DNA from: Sulfitobacter donghicola DSW-25 = KCTC 12864 = JCM 14565 | GTDB taxonomy: Bacteria; Pseudomonadota; Alphaproteobacteria; Rhodobacterales; Rhodobacteraceae | Direction of reading: 5' to 3' | Length of the DNA: 64,000 nucleotides | NCBI RefSeq assembly: GCF_000622405.1 | Contig: NZ_JASF01000005.1 | Span: 1,240,001-1,304,000, forward strand | Part shown: piece after piece, positions 46,048 through 53,776 of the stretch | Layout of the letters: every line of letters begins with the position of its first letter | Numbering within the stretch: the first letter of the stretch is position 1 | Program-made: the position numbers and the translations under genes | The notes under the pieces: model-generated | The model's input: the letters and a program-made list of their open reading frames with translations, nothing else | Told to the model about the DNA's origin: nothing | Database searches by the model: none

Positions 46048-47421
46048 ATGGCGGTGGTTTCACAACGCAAGCGAATTTGGGGATGGTATTTTTTCGACTG
46101 GGCAAGCCAGCCGTATAATACGCTGATCCTTACATTCATCTTTGGCCCCTATTTCACTGGCACACTTTCCGCCAACCTGATTGCCGACGGCATGGCCGAT
46201 GAAGCTGCCCGCGCCCAAGCCCAAGCCTATTGGGGCTGGGGGCTTGCTGCGACGGGGATTTTGATTGCCATACTTGCCCCTGTTTTGGGTGCAATTGCTG
46301 ATAATTCAGGGCGTAAAATGCCGTGGATTTGGCTTTTCTCGGCGATGTATTTCGTGGGGTCAGGCGCTCTTTGGTGGAGCGCTCCACAGGATTTTTCGGT
46401 GCTTTGGACGCTCTTCTTTTTTGGAATGGGTCTGATCGGGATGGAATTCGCAACCATCTTTACCAACTCTTATCTGCCCGAGCTAAGCGATGACCCCGCC
46501 GAGCTAGGCCGCATTTCCGGTTCTGGCTGGGCCTTTGGCTATGTCGGCGGATTGATCGCTTTGGTGATTATGCTGCTCTTGTTTCAAGCCACGGCAAATG
46601 GGACCACGATGATCGGTCTGCAACCTTTATTCGGAATGGACACAGAAACCAAGGCAGACACCCGCATTGTCGGGCCGCTGACCGCTATCTGGTTTGCCGT
46701 TTTTATGATTCCCTTCTTTCTTTACACCCGCGATACGCGCACAACCGGCGCAGATCCGCTGGTGATCGGCGACAGCCTGAAATCGCTTTTACGAACCCTC
46801 AAAGGGTTACCAAACCACCCGTCACTGTTGGCATATCTCGGGTCGTCCATGTTTTATCGTGACGGGCTAAACGGGTTGTATACTTTTGGCGGCATCTACG
46901 CATTTGGTGTTCTGGGATGGACGGTTACCCAAGTCGGAATTTTCGGGATCGTTGCGATTATCTCTGGCGCTGTTTTTTGTTGGATTTCCGGTCGGGTGGA
47001 TCGGGCCATCGGGCCAATGCCTGTTATCGCTTTCTGCGTTCTTACCTTGGCTTTTGTGTCTCTTTTGATCGTGACAATCACACCGGAATCCATTCTGTTT
47101 ATTCCGATCGCACAGGGTAGCAATTTGCCCGATGTCACCTTCTTTATCACCGGCGCGATCATTGGTGCCGCTGGTGGCGCATTGCAGGCATCTTCGCGCA
47201 ACATGATGACGCGACAGGCCAATCCCGATCGCATGACCGAGGCCTTTGGCCTTTATGCGCTATCGGGCAAGGCGACCTCATTTTTGGCCCCTGCACTGAT
47301 CGCATTTGCTAGCCAAATCACCGGTAGCCAGCGTTTGGGCGTTAGTCCCGTTGTTGGACTGTTTATTATTGGCCTGATCCTGCTATTCTGGGTGAAACCG
47401 AAAGGGGATTTCAGAAAATGA
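46048..47421 (+). CDS. UMF1-family MFS transporter
   Basis: A 457-residue carrier with about twelve hydrophobic helices. The N-terminal motif IWGWYFFDWASQPYNTLILTFIFGPYF is characteristic of the UMF1 (Atg22-like) branch of the MFS, whose members are suggested to export amino acids or related compounds. It also has LAPVLGAIADNSGRKMPW, the MFS loop 2-3 motif. The chosen ATG has GGAGG nine bases upstream; two earlier in-frame ATGs (46003, 46030) do not. Its stop overlaps mepA as ATGA, giving a three-gene operon with mepA and a phytase-esterase-like gene. Export of a murein-derived product is only a speculation from that context. Confidence 0.87.
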   Translation: MAVVSQRKRIWGWYFFDWASQPYNTLILTFIFGPYFTGTLSANLIADGMADEAARAQAQAYWGWGLAATGILIAILAPVLGAIADNSGRKMPWIWLFSAMYFVGSGALWWSAPQDFSVLWTLFFFGMGLIGMEFATIFTNSYLPELSDDPAELGRISGSGWAFGYVGGLIALVIMLLLFQATANGTTMIGLQPLFGMDTETKADTRIVGPLTAIWFAVFMIPFFLYTRDTRTTGADPLVIGDSLKSLLRTLKGLPNHPSLLAYLGSSMFYRDGLNGLYTFGGIYAFGVLGWTVTQVGIFGIVAIISGAVFCWISGRVDRAIGPMPVIAFCVLTLAFVSLLIVTITPESILFIPIAQGSNLPDVTFFITGAIIGAAGGALQASSRNMMTRQANPDRMTEAFGLYALSGKATSFLAPALIAFASQITGSQRLGVSPVVGLFIIGLILLFWVKPKGDFRK

Positions 47422-48374
47422 CTATCAAAAAGTTACTGACCATCGCCGCCTTGGGAGTTCTCGTCGCCAGCTGTGGTGGCGCGCGCGACATTAGTGGCTC
47501 AAAGGCACGCAAACCCGATCTTCCGACAATTGGCGAGCTGGCTGGCCCCTTGGCCAATGTTGAGGCCAAAAAGCTATTCGGGACGAAATCCTCAAACTCT
47601 CTTCAAAACCCTGCACCTTTTGGTAGCTATGCAAAAGGCTGTTTAGCAGGGGCCGAGCAATTGCCTGAAACGGGCCCAACCTGGCAGGCGATGCGCCTTT
47701 CCCGTGGGCGCAATTGGGGTCACCCCGAATTGATCGATATGGTCAAAAAGTTAAGCCAGTTTGCAGCGCAACAACCTGGCTGGAATGGGTTGTACGTTGG
47801 TGATCTAAGTCAGCCGCGCGGTGGACCGATGCTGACCGGTCACCGCAGTCACCAGATCGGACTGGACGCTGATATCTGGATGCTGCCTCCGACCTCGCTT
47901 AGCCTGACGCGCAAACAGCGCGAGAATATTTCGTCGATTTCAACGCGCCGCGCAAAGGGTGCCTATGTGAACGATGCGTGGACGCGCTCGCACCACCAAA
48001 TCATCAAAGCCGCTGCAAAAGACCCCCGTACCGAACGGATTTTTGTCTTTCCCGGTGCCAAGGTGCAAATGTGCGCCGATGAAAAAGGGGATCGCGGGTA
48101 TCTGCGTAAAATCCGCCCTTGGTATGGCCACCACTATCATTTTCACATCCGCCTAGCCTGCCCCAAAGGCGCAACAGGATGCCGTAACCAAAACCCGCCA
48201 CCAGCTGGTGATGGCTGTGATGATGCACGTCAATGGCAGGCTAACATCCTGAACCCGCCAAAGGCAAAACCGCAACCAAAACCCGCCAAGCCTGCCACAC
48301 CTAGAAAAGCACGGCGTGAACTGGTTCTGGCGGATTTGCCAGCACAGTGCAAAGCCGTACTTGATTCTCAGTGA
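47418..48374 (+). CDS. mepA: Penicillin-insensitive murein endopeptidase, probable lipoprotein
   Basis: MepA is a LAS-type zinc metallopeptidase that cuts the D-Ala-meso-DAP cross-links of peptidoglycan independently of beta-lactams. Zinc ligand motifs are intact: GHRSHQIGLDADIW (His 145 and Asp 152 by spacing) and HYHFHIRLACP near residue 240. Conserved cysteines for the family's disulfides are present (GCLAG, QMCAD, ACPKGATGC). The N-terminus ends in the lipobox-like LVASC (Cys 19), so this version may be a lipoprotein, whereas E. coli MepA is soluble in the periplasm. A lysine/proline-rich segment (about 280-300) follows the domain. It overlaps its neighbours on both sides (ATGA and GTGA). 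Confidence 0.93.
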   Translation: MTIKKLLTIAALGVLVASCGGARDISGSKARKPDLPTIGELAGPLANVEAKKLFGTKSSNSLQNPAPFGSYAKGCLAGAEQLPETGPTWQAMRLSRGRNWGHPELIDMVKKLSQFAAQQPGWNGLYVGDLSQPRGGPMLTGHRSHQIGLDADIWMLPPTSLSLTRKQRENISSISTRRAKGAYVNDAWTRSHHQIIKAAAKDPRTERIFVFPGAKVQMCADEKGDRGYLRKIRPWYGHHYHFHIRLACPKGATGCRNQNPPPAGDGCDDARQWQANILNPPKAKPQPKPAKPATPRKARRELVLADLPAQCKAVLDSQ

Positions 48375-49234
48375 TCCGGCTTGCCCTTATCCTCATCTGC
48401 CTGTGCTCTAGCGTACAGGCAGGCCCTTCGCTAAAATCAAATGGCGCGTTCCGCTGGGAACTAGATGCGCCATGGTTTGGCGGGTGGTCTGGTATAGAAA
48501 TGTCAGGCGATGGTCAGCAAATGACAGTCATCAGCGACCGTGGCCAATTGGTACGGGCGGTGGTGAACCGATCTGGAGGCCGTATCACTGGCGTTGCGGT
48601 TCAGGATTCCAAACGATTAGGCCGCGCATCGGGCGGGCGTTTACGCAAAAAGGCTAGCGATGCAGAAGGGCTTGCTATTGGCCAAAACGGGCAGGCCTAT
48701 GTCTCCTTTGAGCACCGCCACAGGATCATGCAGACCAATACCCAAACAGGGCGAACAAGTGGCAAGATCGGCCTGCCGTTTGAGAACACGCTGGGCGACA
48801 ATGCGGGTGTGGAAGCTTTGGCAATTGATGCCAGTGGGACTTTGTTTGCTATTGCTGAACAGCCTTTAGCAGGGGATGCGCCGTTTCCCTTGTATGCTTT
48901 CCAAGGCGGTAAATGGCGGGTAAGCGCCCGCATTCCCAAACGGGGTCCGTTTGTCCCCGTTGGTGCGGACTTTGACCGGTTTAACCGCCTTTGGGTTCTG
49001 GAACGCGCAACAACACCTTTAGGGTTTCGCAGCCGCATCCGTCGCTTTGTCATCGATCCAAGCGCCCCTCAGGAACACACGATGCTCACCACGATCCCAG
49101 CGCGTTACGATAATCTGGAAGGCCTCAGCGTTTGGAGCGATCAACGAGGCCAAATGCATGTCACCATGATATCCGATGACAACTTTATGCGGATATTGCG
49201 GACGCAGATCGTGGAATACATCGTAAAAGAATAA
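48371..49234 (+). CDS. Esterase-like-activity-of-phytase family protein, exported
   Basis: A 287-residue protein with a short signal peptide (about residues 1-17, ending SSVQA) and a beta-propeller-like repeat pattern: WFGGWSGIEMSGDGQQMTVISDRGQL, SDAEGLAIGQNGQAYVSFE, NAGVEALAIDASGTLFAIAE and YDNLEGLSVWSDQRG. These D-AEGL/ExLA-type repeats match the 'esterase-like activity of phytase' family; its members are extracytoplasmic, and the activity of this protein is not established. The start is GTG, overlapping the mepA stop as GTGA, so it ends the UMF1-mepA operon. Confidence 0.8.
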   Translation: MIRLALILICLCSSVQAGPSLKSNGAFRWELDAPWFGGWSGIEMSGDGQQMTVISDRGQLVRAVVNRSGGRITGVAVQDSKRLGRASGGRLRKKASDAEGLAIGQNGQAYVSFEHRHRIMQTNTQTGRTSGKIGLPFENTLGDNAGVEALAIDASGTLFAIAEQPLAGDAPFPLYAFQGGKWRVSARIPKRGPFVPVGADFDRFNRLWVLERATTPLGFRSRIRRFVIDPSAPQEHTMLTTIPARYDNLEGLSVWSDQRGQMHVTMISDDNFMRILRTQIVEYIVKE

Positions 49235-49284
49235 CCTTGCGCGGACACTAAAAGCCGCCTAAAGCCGCTTTGTCTACGATTCCC

Positions 49285-49322
49285 GCAGACCAAGTCGCCG
49301 CACCCTTGCAAAAAACGGTTAT
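49285..49322 (+). promoter_or_regulatory. preQ1-I riboswitch, probable
   Basis: A compact pseudoknot can form immediately before yhhQ. CAAG (49291-49294) pairs with CTTG (49305-49308), enclosing the loop TCGCCGCACC. The loop's CCG (49298-49300) pairs with CGG (49316-49318), reached through an A-rich linker CAAAAAA. This stem, C-rich loop, A6 tail and loop-tail pseudoknot are the layout of the class I preQ1 aptamer. It ends nine bases before the ATG, so preQ1 binding would probably hide the ribosome-binding region. The downstream gene is a queuosine-precursor transporter, the expected target. Confidence 0.68.
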
Positions 49323-49326
49323 TATT

Positions 49327-49944
49327 ATGACACGCACACACCTACCTGGCATCATTGCCATGGCCGCCATCGTTGTGGCCTCAAATATCCTTGTTCAATT
49401 TCTCTATGGAAACTGGCTGACGTGGGGGGCTTTCACCTATCCGCTCGCCTTTCTTGTGACTGACGTGATGAACCGCGTCTATGGCACCGCCGCTGCACGG
49501 CGCGTTGTGTTGGTTGGTTTTGTTGTGGGCGTTGTTTGCTCACTTATCGGGACCCAAATCATGGGTGAATTCGGCCCGCTGGTCACTGTTCGCATCGCCA
49601 TCGCCTCTGGCCTCGGGTTTCTTACCGCTCAACTGCTGGACGTTGGTATCTTTGCCCGCTTGCGCGATGGCGCATGGTGGAAAGCGCCACTTGTCTCAAC
49701 TTTGGTTGGTAGCACGGTTGATACTGTGATCTTCTTTTCCATCGCCTTTTCCAGCACGCTTTCCTTTATCCATCCAGCAACTGATGTGTCTTGGGCAAGT
49801 CAAATCATGCCGATCCTTGGCGCTGGCCCCATGGCCCCGCTGTGGGTATCGCTGGCGGTCGCGGATTGGGCTGTAAAGCTATCACTGGCGCTGCTTGCGC
49901 TGGTACCTTTCCGGTTCATCACAGCGCGCCTGCGCGCCGCATAA
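49327..49944 (+). CDS. yhhQ: Queuosine precursor (preQ0/preQ1) transporter
   Basis: A 205-residue permease of the YhhQ/VUT-1 family, with about six hydrophobic helices and the family features ASNILVQF, WGAFTYPLAFLVTDVMNRVYG, and VSTLVGSTVDTVIFFSIAF. It imports deazapurine precursors used to make queuosine in tRNA. The frame is open from a TTG at 49270, but the ATG at 49327 gives the normal N-terminus and leaves the preceding riboswitch-like element in the leader. Presence of this transporter suggests that the organism salvages precursor; synthesis genes are not in the window. Confidence 0.92.
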   Translation: MTRTHLPGIIAMAAIVVASNILVQFLYGNWLTWGAFTYPLAFLVTDVMNRVYGTAAARRVVLVGFVVGVVCSLIGTQIMGEFGPLVTVRIAIASGLGFLTAQLLDVGIFARLRDGAWWKAPLVSTLVGSTVDTVIFFSIAFSSTLSFIHPATDVSWASQIMPILGAGPMAPLWVSLAVADWAVKLSLALLALVPFRFITARLRAA

Positions 49945-50035
49945 AGAGGCAATCTGCTACCAAGGCTAAATTTCACCTCAAAAAACGCTTTGTGTTTTTG
50001 AAAACCTGTGCAACGCTTCAGGTGAGTTCAACAAA

Positions 50036-50174
50036 TGTAAAGGAGGTGATCTAGTGTCAAGAACGGTACTGGAGCGAGGTGTCGGAACAGCTTTGGAGGT
50101 CGTTTGTTAGGGCAGCCCCTAGCATCTGAAAACCAAAGTGGACTGTCGGTCTAACCGATCCCACCTCCTATACA
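50036..50174 (+). ncRNA. Structured RNA candidate with long terminal helix
   Basis: The two ends, TGTAAAGGAGGTG and CACCTCCTATACA, pair over 13 positions with a single mismatch, closing a 139-base element. Nested inside, in consistent order, are CGGT/ACCG, ACAG/CTGT, CTTTGG/CCAAAG and an apical TAGGG-CAGC-CCCTA hairpin, giving a rod-like fold. A GC hairpin follows directly at 50183. The 5' strand AAAGGAGGTGATC is the exact complement of the usual 16S rRNA 3' end. It is followed by a GTG at ideal spacing that opens an 18-codon frame, so the element may instead be a leader whose ribosome-binding site is hidden in the helix. The rod shape is 6S-like, but I do not recognise a known family. Confidence 0.5.
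50054..50110 (+). CDS. Possible 18-codon leader peptide inside the structured RNA
   Basis: A GTG start lies seven bases after AGGAGG, within an extended 13-base match to the anti-Shine-Dalgarno region, which is as strong a ribosome-binding site as exists. The frame encodes an 18-residue peptide ending in VVC and stops at a TAG. The same ribosome-binding site is base-paired to CACCTCCT about 115 bases downstream. Whether it is translated is unknown; the reading frame is too short for composition to help. Confidence 0.3.
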   Translation: MSRTVLERGVGTALEVVC

Positions 50175-50182
50175 ATTCGATT

Positions 50183-50210
50183 GGGCCGCTCTGTTTCAGG
50201 GCGGCCCTAT
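50183..50210 (+). terminator. GC-rich hairpin, probable terminator of the structured RNA
   Basis: A perfect 7-bp stem GGGCCGC / GCGGCCC with an 11-base loop, followed by TATT. It lies nine bases after the end of the RNA candidate and before the arfB start. The T-run is short, so termination may be partial, allowing read-through into arfB. Confidence 0.6.
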
Positions 50211-50267
50211 TCGCATCTTGGGGCAATGCCCTCTTCACCTTGGTCCGCTTGTCGCTATGTTAGGGCC

Positions 50268-50687
50268 ATGCTGTATATCAACGACACCATCACCATTCAG
50301 GACTGGGAACTGACCGAAAGCTTCATGCGCGCCTCAGGCCCGGGTGGGCAGAACGTCAATAAGGTGTCATCTGCTGTTGAGCTTCGGTTTGAGGCCGCGA
50401 CCTCTCCGTCGATACCCCTGCCGATCAAAAACAGGCTACGCCGCCTTGCGGGGCGTCGGTGGACCAACGAGGGCGCGCTGGTTTTGCAATGTGATGAAAC
50501 CCGCAGTCAGGCCCGCAACCGCGAAATCATCCGCGAACGCCTGAAAGAGTTGATCGAAAAGGCTGTTACCCCTCCCAAACGGCGGATCGCAACACGCCCA
50601 ACGCTAGGCTCGAAAAACCGCCGCCTAAAGGCCAAGAAAGTGCGTGGCGAGGTAAAAGCCATGCGCGGCAAAGTTGATCCAGACTAG
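50268..50687 (+). CDS. arfB: Alternative ribosome-rescue factor / peptidyl-tRNA hydrolase ArfB
   Basis: A 139-residue release-factor-like protein that frees ribosomes stalled at the end of non-stop messages. The catalytic GGQ is in ASGPGGQNVNKVSSAVELRF (about residues 25-44), with the RF domain-3 fold around it. The Lys/Arg-rich C-terminal tail (PPKRRIATRPTLGSKNRRLK and onward), which enters the empty mRNA channel, is complete. The frame opens 29 codons earlier, inside the upstream hairpin, but the ATG at 50268 gives the family's normal start. Its stop overlaps that of the convergent cobF by four bases (CTAG). Confidence 0.94.
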   Translation: MLYINDTITIQDWELTESFMRASGPGGQNVNKVSSAVELRFEAATSPSIPLPIKNRLRRLAGRRWTNEGALVLQCDETRSQARNREIIRERLKELIEKAVTPPKRRIATRPTLGSKNRRLKAKKVRGEVKAMRGKVDPD

Positions 50688-51430
50688 GATTTGCGCAGCA
50701 GGTAGATATCCATGATCCACCCGTGATCCGCGCGCAGCTCTTCTCGGGTGGTATTGATCTGTTCGGCGACGTCGCTAAGTGGCCCTTGGATGATCGTTTC
50801 TTCTTTCATCCCCACATAGGCGCCCCACCAGATGTGAACGCCAGTCGGGTTAATCGCATCAAAGGAACCGCCCGCATCCAGCATAATGGCAACCGTATCT
50901 ACGCCACTTGGCCAGCCTTCATCGCGCAAACGGCGACCCGTGGTCACGATGAACGGCGCACCGATTTCATTTAGGACGGTTGCATGCGCAGCCGTTAGCG
51001 CCTGAAGGGACGTAATACCAGGGATCACTTCGATCTTTGGCGCGGGGTCTAGGCGTGCTGCGATGCGAAGGGTGCTGTCATACAGTGACGGGTCACCCCA
51101 AACCAATAGAGCAACCTTTTTGGATGTTCCGTGCGCGTCAATCTCTGCCTGCCAAACCTCTGCGATTGCATCATGCCAATCATCAACCCGCTTGCGGTAA
51201 TCAGGCGTAGAGGGGTCACGGACGGGCAGTTCGAATTCGGCTATACGTGTTTCTGCATTCGTGATGACTTCGTCACAGATATCGCGGCGCAATTGCGCAA
51301 GGTCATCTTTCCCTGCCCCTTTGTTGGGAATCAGGATCAGGTCTTGGGCATTCATGGCGCGGATTGCTTGTAGCGTCAGGTGCTCGGGGTTGCCTGTACC
51401 GATGCCGATTAGCGTCAAATGGATGCTCAT
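50684..51430 (-). CDS. cobF: Precorrin-6A synthase (deacetylating)
   Basis: CobF methylates C-1 of precorrin-5 with S-adenosylmethionine and releases the extruded acetyl group as acetate, giving precorrin-6A. It is diagnostic of the aerobic (late cobalt insertion) pathway. The 248-residue protein begins with the tetrapyrrole-methylase nucleotide loop LIGIGTGNPEHLTLQA, and has the family's LLVWGDPSLYDSTLRI and VIPGITSLQALTAAH segments. It is the last gene of the leftward cobalamin operon; its ATG overlaps the DUF1636 stop (ATGA). Confidence 0.95.
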   Translation of the reverse strand: MSIHLTLIGIGTGNPEHLTLQAIRAMNAQDLILIPNKGAGKDDLAQLRRDICDEVITNAETRIAEFELPVRDPSTPDYRKRVDDWHDAIAEVWQAEIDAHGTSKKVALLVWGDPSLYDSTLRIAARLDPAPKIEVIPGITSLQALTAAHATVLNEIGAPFIVTTGRRLRDEGWPSGVDTVAIMLDAGGSFDAINPTGVHIWWGAYVGMKEETIIQGPLSDVAEQINTTREELRADHGWIMDIYLLRKS

Positions 51431-51732
51431 GCAGGTATCCTTGCGATGGCTTTATGGCGCAGATCCCCTAACACCCGAGCATCTTGAAATGTCCCATCAG
51501 GCGACGCGTCATAAAGTGCCGAAAACGTCTCTAACAAGGGGATATCAGCTTTGGTTACGTCACCAAACAGATAGGCAACCTTCCCCCCCGAGCGAAACGC
51601 AACGGTCTGCGCGCGTGTACATCCCGACATACAATCGATCCCCTCAACGTTCAGCTTGGGCAAAGCCGCTTGCACCTCTTCCAAAAAGCTTTGGCTGTTC
51701 TTGGTGCATGTTGTGCAGACGAACAGTTTCAC
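51427..51732 (-). CDS. DUF1636 protein, thioredoxin-like metal/Fe-S candidate
   Basis: A 101-residue protein with four cysteines in the order CTTC (residues 6 and 9) and CMSGC (34 and 38), spaced as in thioredoxin-like [2Fe-2S] ferredoxins. The DUF1636 fold is supported by FVCTTCTKNSQSFLEEVQAALP at the start and RSGGKVAYLFGDVT in the middle. It is embedded by ATGA overlaps between cobA and cobF, so it is surely co-expressed with cobalamin synthesis. The family often accompanies cob genes, but no reaction is assigned. An electron carrier for CobG or another redox step, or a metal carrier, are guesses from context. Confidence 0.85.
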   Translation of the reverse strand: MKLFVCTTCTKNSQSFLEEVQAALPKLNVEGIDCMSGCTRAQTVAFRSGGKVAYLFGDVTKADIPLLETFSALYDASPDGTFQDARVLGDLRHKAIARIPA

Positions 51733-52454
51733 CCCTCTTGCTCCGCAAGGGGGCCATAGAAAATCAGCGCTGGCGTTGAGGTCTCAGTCGCTTCCAGATG
51801 TTTAGCCAAGGTGGAGATCGTATACCGTTCGACCCGCTGGGCTGGGGTCGATACCGCCTCGGCCAGCATTGCAGGCGTATCCGCAGGAAGGCCGTGTTCG
51901 ATCAACCGAGCCGCTAGGCCAGCGAAAGTGCGTTTACCCATATAGACAACCGTGGTCGCCAACGGATCGGCAAGTGCTGCCATATTCACGTCAGGTGGCA
52001 AATCGCCCGTAACATCGGCGCCCGTGATAAATTGAACCCGCCGCGCCGTGAGGCGGCGGGTGAGCGGTATGCCCGCTACGGCCGCTGCCGCGGACGCGCT
52101 GGTAACACCCGGCACAATATCAAACGGTATACCTGCTTCACGCAGCGCTGTGATCTCTTCTTCGAGGCGTCCGAACATGCCGCTATCGCCCGATTTCAGA
52201 CGCACCACCTGCAACCCTGCCTCGGCATATTCGACCAAGGTCCGGCTCACGTGATCTTGCTTTGGCGATGGGCGGCCAGCGCGTTTTCCAACGCCGATCA
52301 GGTCAGCATCGGCGCGCGCCAGATCAAGGATAGGGCCAGACGAGAGGTCATCAAACAAAATGACATCCGCCGTCTCAAGACGTTTCACCGCCTTTACCGT
52401 CAGCAATTCCGGATCACCTGGACCCGAGGAAACAAATGAAACGAAACCTGTCAT
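51729..52454 (-). CDS. cobA: Uroporphyrinogen-III C-methyltransferase
   Basis: CobA methylates uroporphyrinogen III at C-2 and C-7 to precorrin-2, the branch point from heme to cobalamin and siroheme. The 241-residue protein has the SAM loop SSGPGDPELLTVKA, the family's VVRLKSGDSGMFGRLEEE, and PFDIVPGVTSASAAAA segments. It is a stand-alone methylase, without the dehydrogenase/ferrochelatase domain of CysG. ATGA overlaps link it to cobB before it and the DUF1636 gene after it. Confidence 0.95.
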   Translation of the reverse strand: MTGFVSFVSSGPGDPELLTVKAVKRLETADVILFDDLSSGPILDLARADADLIGVGKRAGRPSPKQDHVSRTLVEYAEAGLQVVRLKSGDSGMFGRLEEEITALREAGIPFDIVPGVTSASAAAAVAGIPLTRRLTARRVQFITGADVTGDLPPDVNMAALADPLATTVVYMGKRTFAGLAARLIEHGLPADTPAMLAEAVSTPAQRVERYTISTLAKHLEATETSTPALIFYGPLAEQEG

Positions 52455-53776
52455 GCGCCCTCTGCAATCAGATGGAAAAACGTACCCGAAACCTGCCCGC
52501 CGCCTTCGTTACGACGGTAGGTTCCTGTTTCTGTGACCATAAGGCCGTTGCTATCGGTGATCTGGGCGAGCGGTGTATCCGGCTCATCCACAATCGTTGC
52601 ATAGTGGAACTCATGCCCTCTGAGCTGTGCGCCAGCTTGTGCACCGGGGATTGATGCATCCAAGGTCGCGCGGCGATAGCCAAGGTGGAACTTGCGCTTT
52701 GCAAAGGATGTTTCAAGGCCAAGCAGCCCAGTCATCTCATGGCGCGCACCTTCCTTGTCTACGATCCCAGCACCCAGCGCCATATAGCCTCCACACTCTC
52801 CGTGGACGGGGCGGGTTTCGGAAAACTTGCGCAATCCTTGTTTGAACGTGGTCGCCGCAGCCAATTTACCAGCGTGAAGTTCGGGATAACCGCCCGGTAG
52901 CCAGCAAACGTCGGCGCGATCATCTGGAGATTGGTTTTCGAGAGGCGAGAATGGGATCACCTCGGCACCGGCCGCGCGCCAGCCAGCCAAAAGATGGGGA
53001 TAAACAAATGCAAATGCGTTATCCTGAGCCAATGCAATGCGCTGCCCCGGAGGGATAATTTTCCTAGGTGCAGGAGCCTGATCCAATGTTCCGCGCGCCG
53101 CGCTGCGCAACGCATCAAGGTCGACATGTTCGCTCACAAAACTTGCGGCATCGTCCAGAACCTCATGCAGGTTTTCCTGCTCTCCCGCTTGGACCAGACC
53201 AAGGTGGCGTTCAGGCAATTCCATCTCGGTACGACGAGGCAGCACGCCGAGGACAGCAATGCCTGCTTGCTCCATCCCAACACGCACCAATGCCTCGTGG
53301 CGCGGCGATGCAACGCGGTTCAGAACCACGCCCGCCAAGGTAACGTCGGGCCGCATCATTTTGAAACCCAGCGCCGTTGCCGCAACCGATTGCGCGGCAC
53401 CAGAAACATCCAGCACCAGCACAACAGGCCATCCCATATGGGCGGCGATATCGGCGCTTGCGCCATTTCCTGAGGCGCCTTTGATTGCCACACCGTCAAA
53501 CAAGCCCATGGACCCTTCGGCTAGGATCAATTCCGCGCCATCCGCATTGCCAACCAACCCTTCGATCCGCTCAGCCTCCATCGACCAGCTGTCGATGTTA
53601 AACGAAGCCCGCCCTGAAGCCGCAGTATGAAAAGCCGGATCAATGTAATCAGGTCCGCTTTTGAAGGGCTGGACCGCGACGCCTTGTTTGCGAAACGCTG
53701 CCAGCAAACCCAGCATCAATGTCGTTTTTCCTGTCCCCGACGCGGGGGCGGAAATCATCAAACCTGAAGGTATCAT
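52451..53776 (-). CDS. cobB: Hydrogenobyrinic acid a,c-diamide synthase
   Basis: This enzyme uses glutamine and ATP to amidate the a and c carboxylates of hydrogenobyrinic acid (cobyrinic acid in anaerobes). The N-terminal P-loop domain starts with [16 protein letters not shown] (about residues 10-25). The C-terminal class I amidotransferase-like domain has the nucleophile cysteine in [11 protein letters not shown], preceded by [11 protein letters not shown]. At 441 residues it has the normal length. Its product is the substrate of the CobN-CobS-CobT chelatase, whose large subunit is encoded upstream in the same operon. Confidence 0.95.
   Translation of the reverse strand: MIPSGLMISAPASGTGKTTLMLGLLAAFRKQGVAVQPFKSGPDYIDPAFHTAASGRASFNIDSWSMEAERIEGLVGNADGAELILAEGSMGLFDGVAIKGASGNGASADIAAHMGWPVVLVLDVSGAAQSVAATALGFKMMRPDVTLAGVVLNRVASPRHEALVRVGMEQAGIAVLGVLPRRTEMELPERHLGLVQAGEQENLHEVLDDAASFVSEHVDLDALRSAARGTLDQAPAPRKIIPPGQRIALAQDNAFAFVYPHLLAGWRAAGAEVIPFSPLENQSPDDRADVCWLPGGYPELHAGKLAAATTFKQGLRKFSETRPVHGECGGYMALGAGIVDKEGARHEMTGLLGLETSFAKRKFHLGYRRATLDASIPGAQAGAQLRGHEFHYATIVDEPDTPLAQITDSNGLMVTETGTYRRNEGGGQVSGTFFHLIAEGA

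Larger units (their letters stand above)
49945..50267. other. Gene-free interval of 323 bases containing a structured RNA candidate
   Basis: Between yhhQ and arfB. The first 90 bases hold an AT-rich inverted repeat (TCAAAAA at 49978 / TTTTTGA at 49995) that may end the yhhQ transcript, and a short ACCTG/CAGGT repeat. Then come the strongly paired RNA candidate at 50036-50174, a GC hairpin at 50183-50207 and about 60 bases of arfB leader. Confidence 0.6.
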
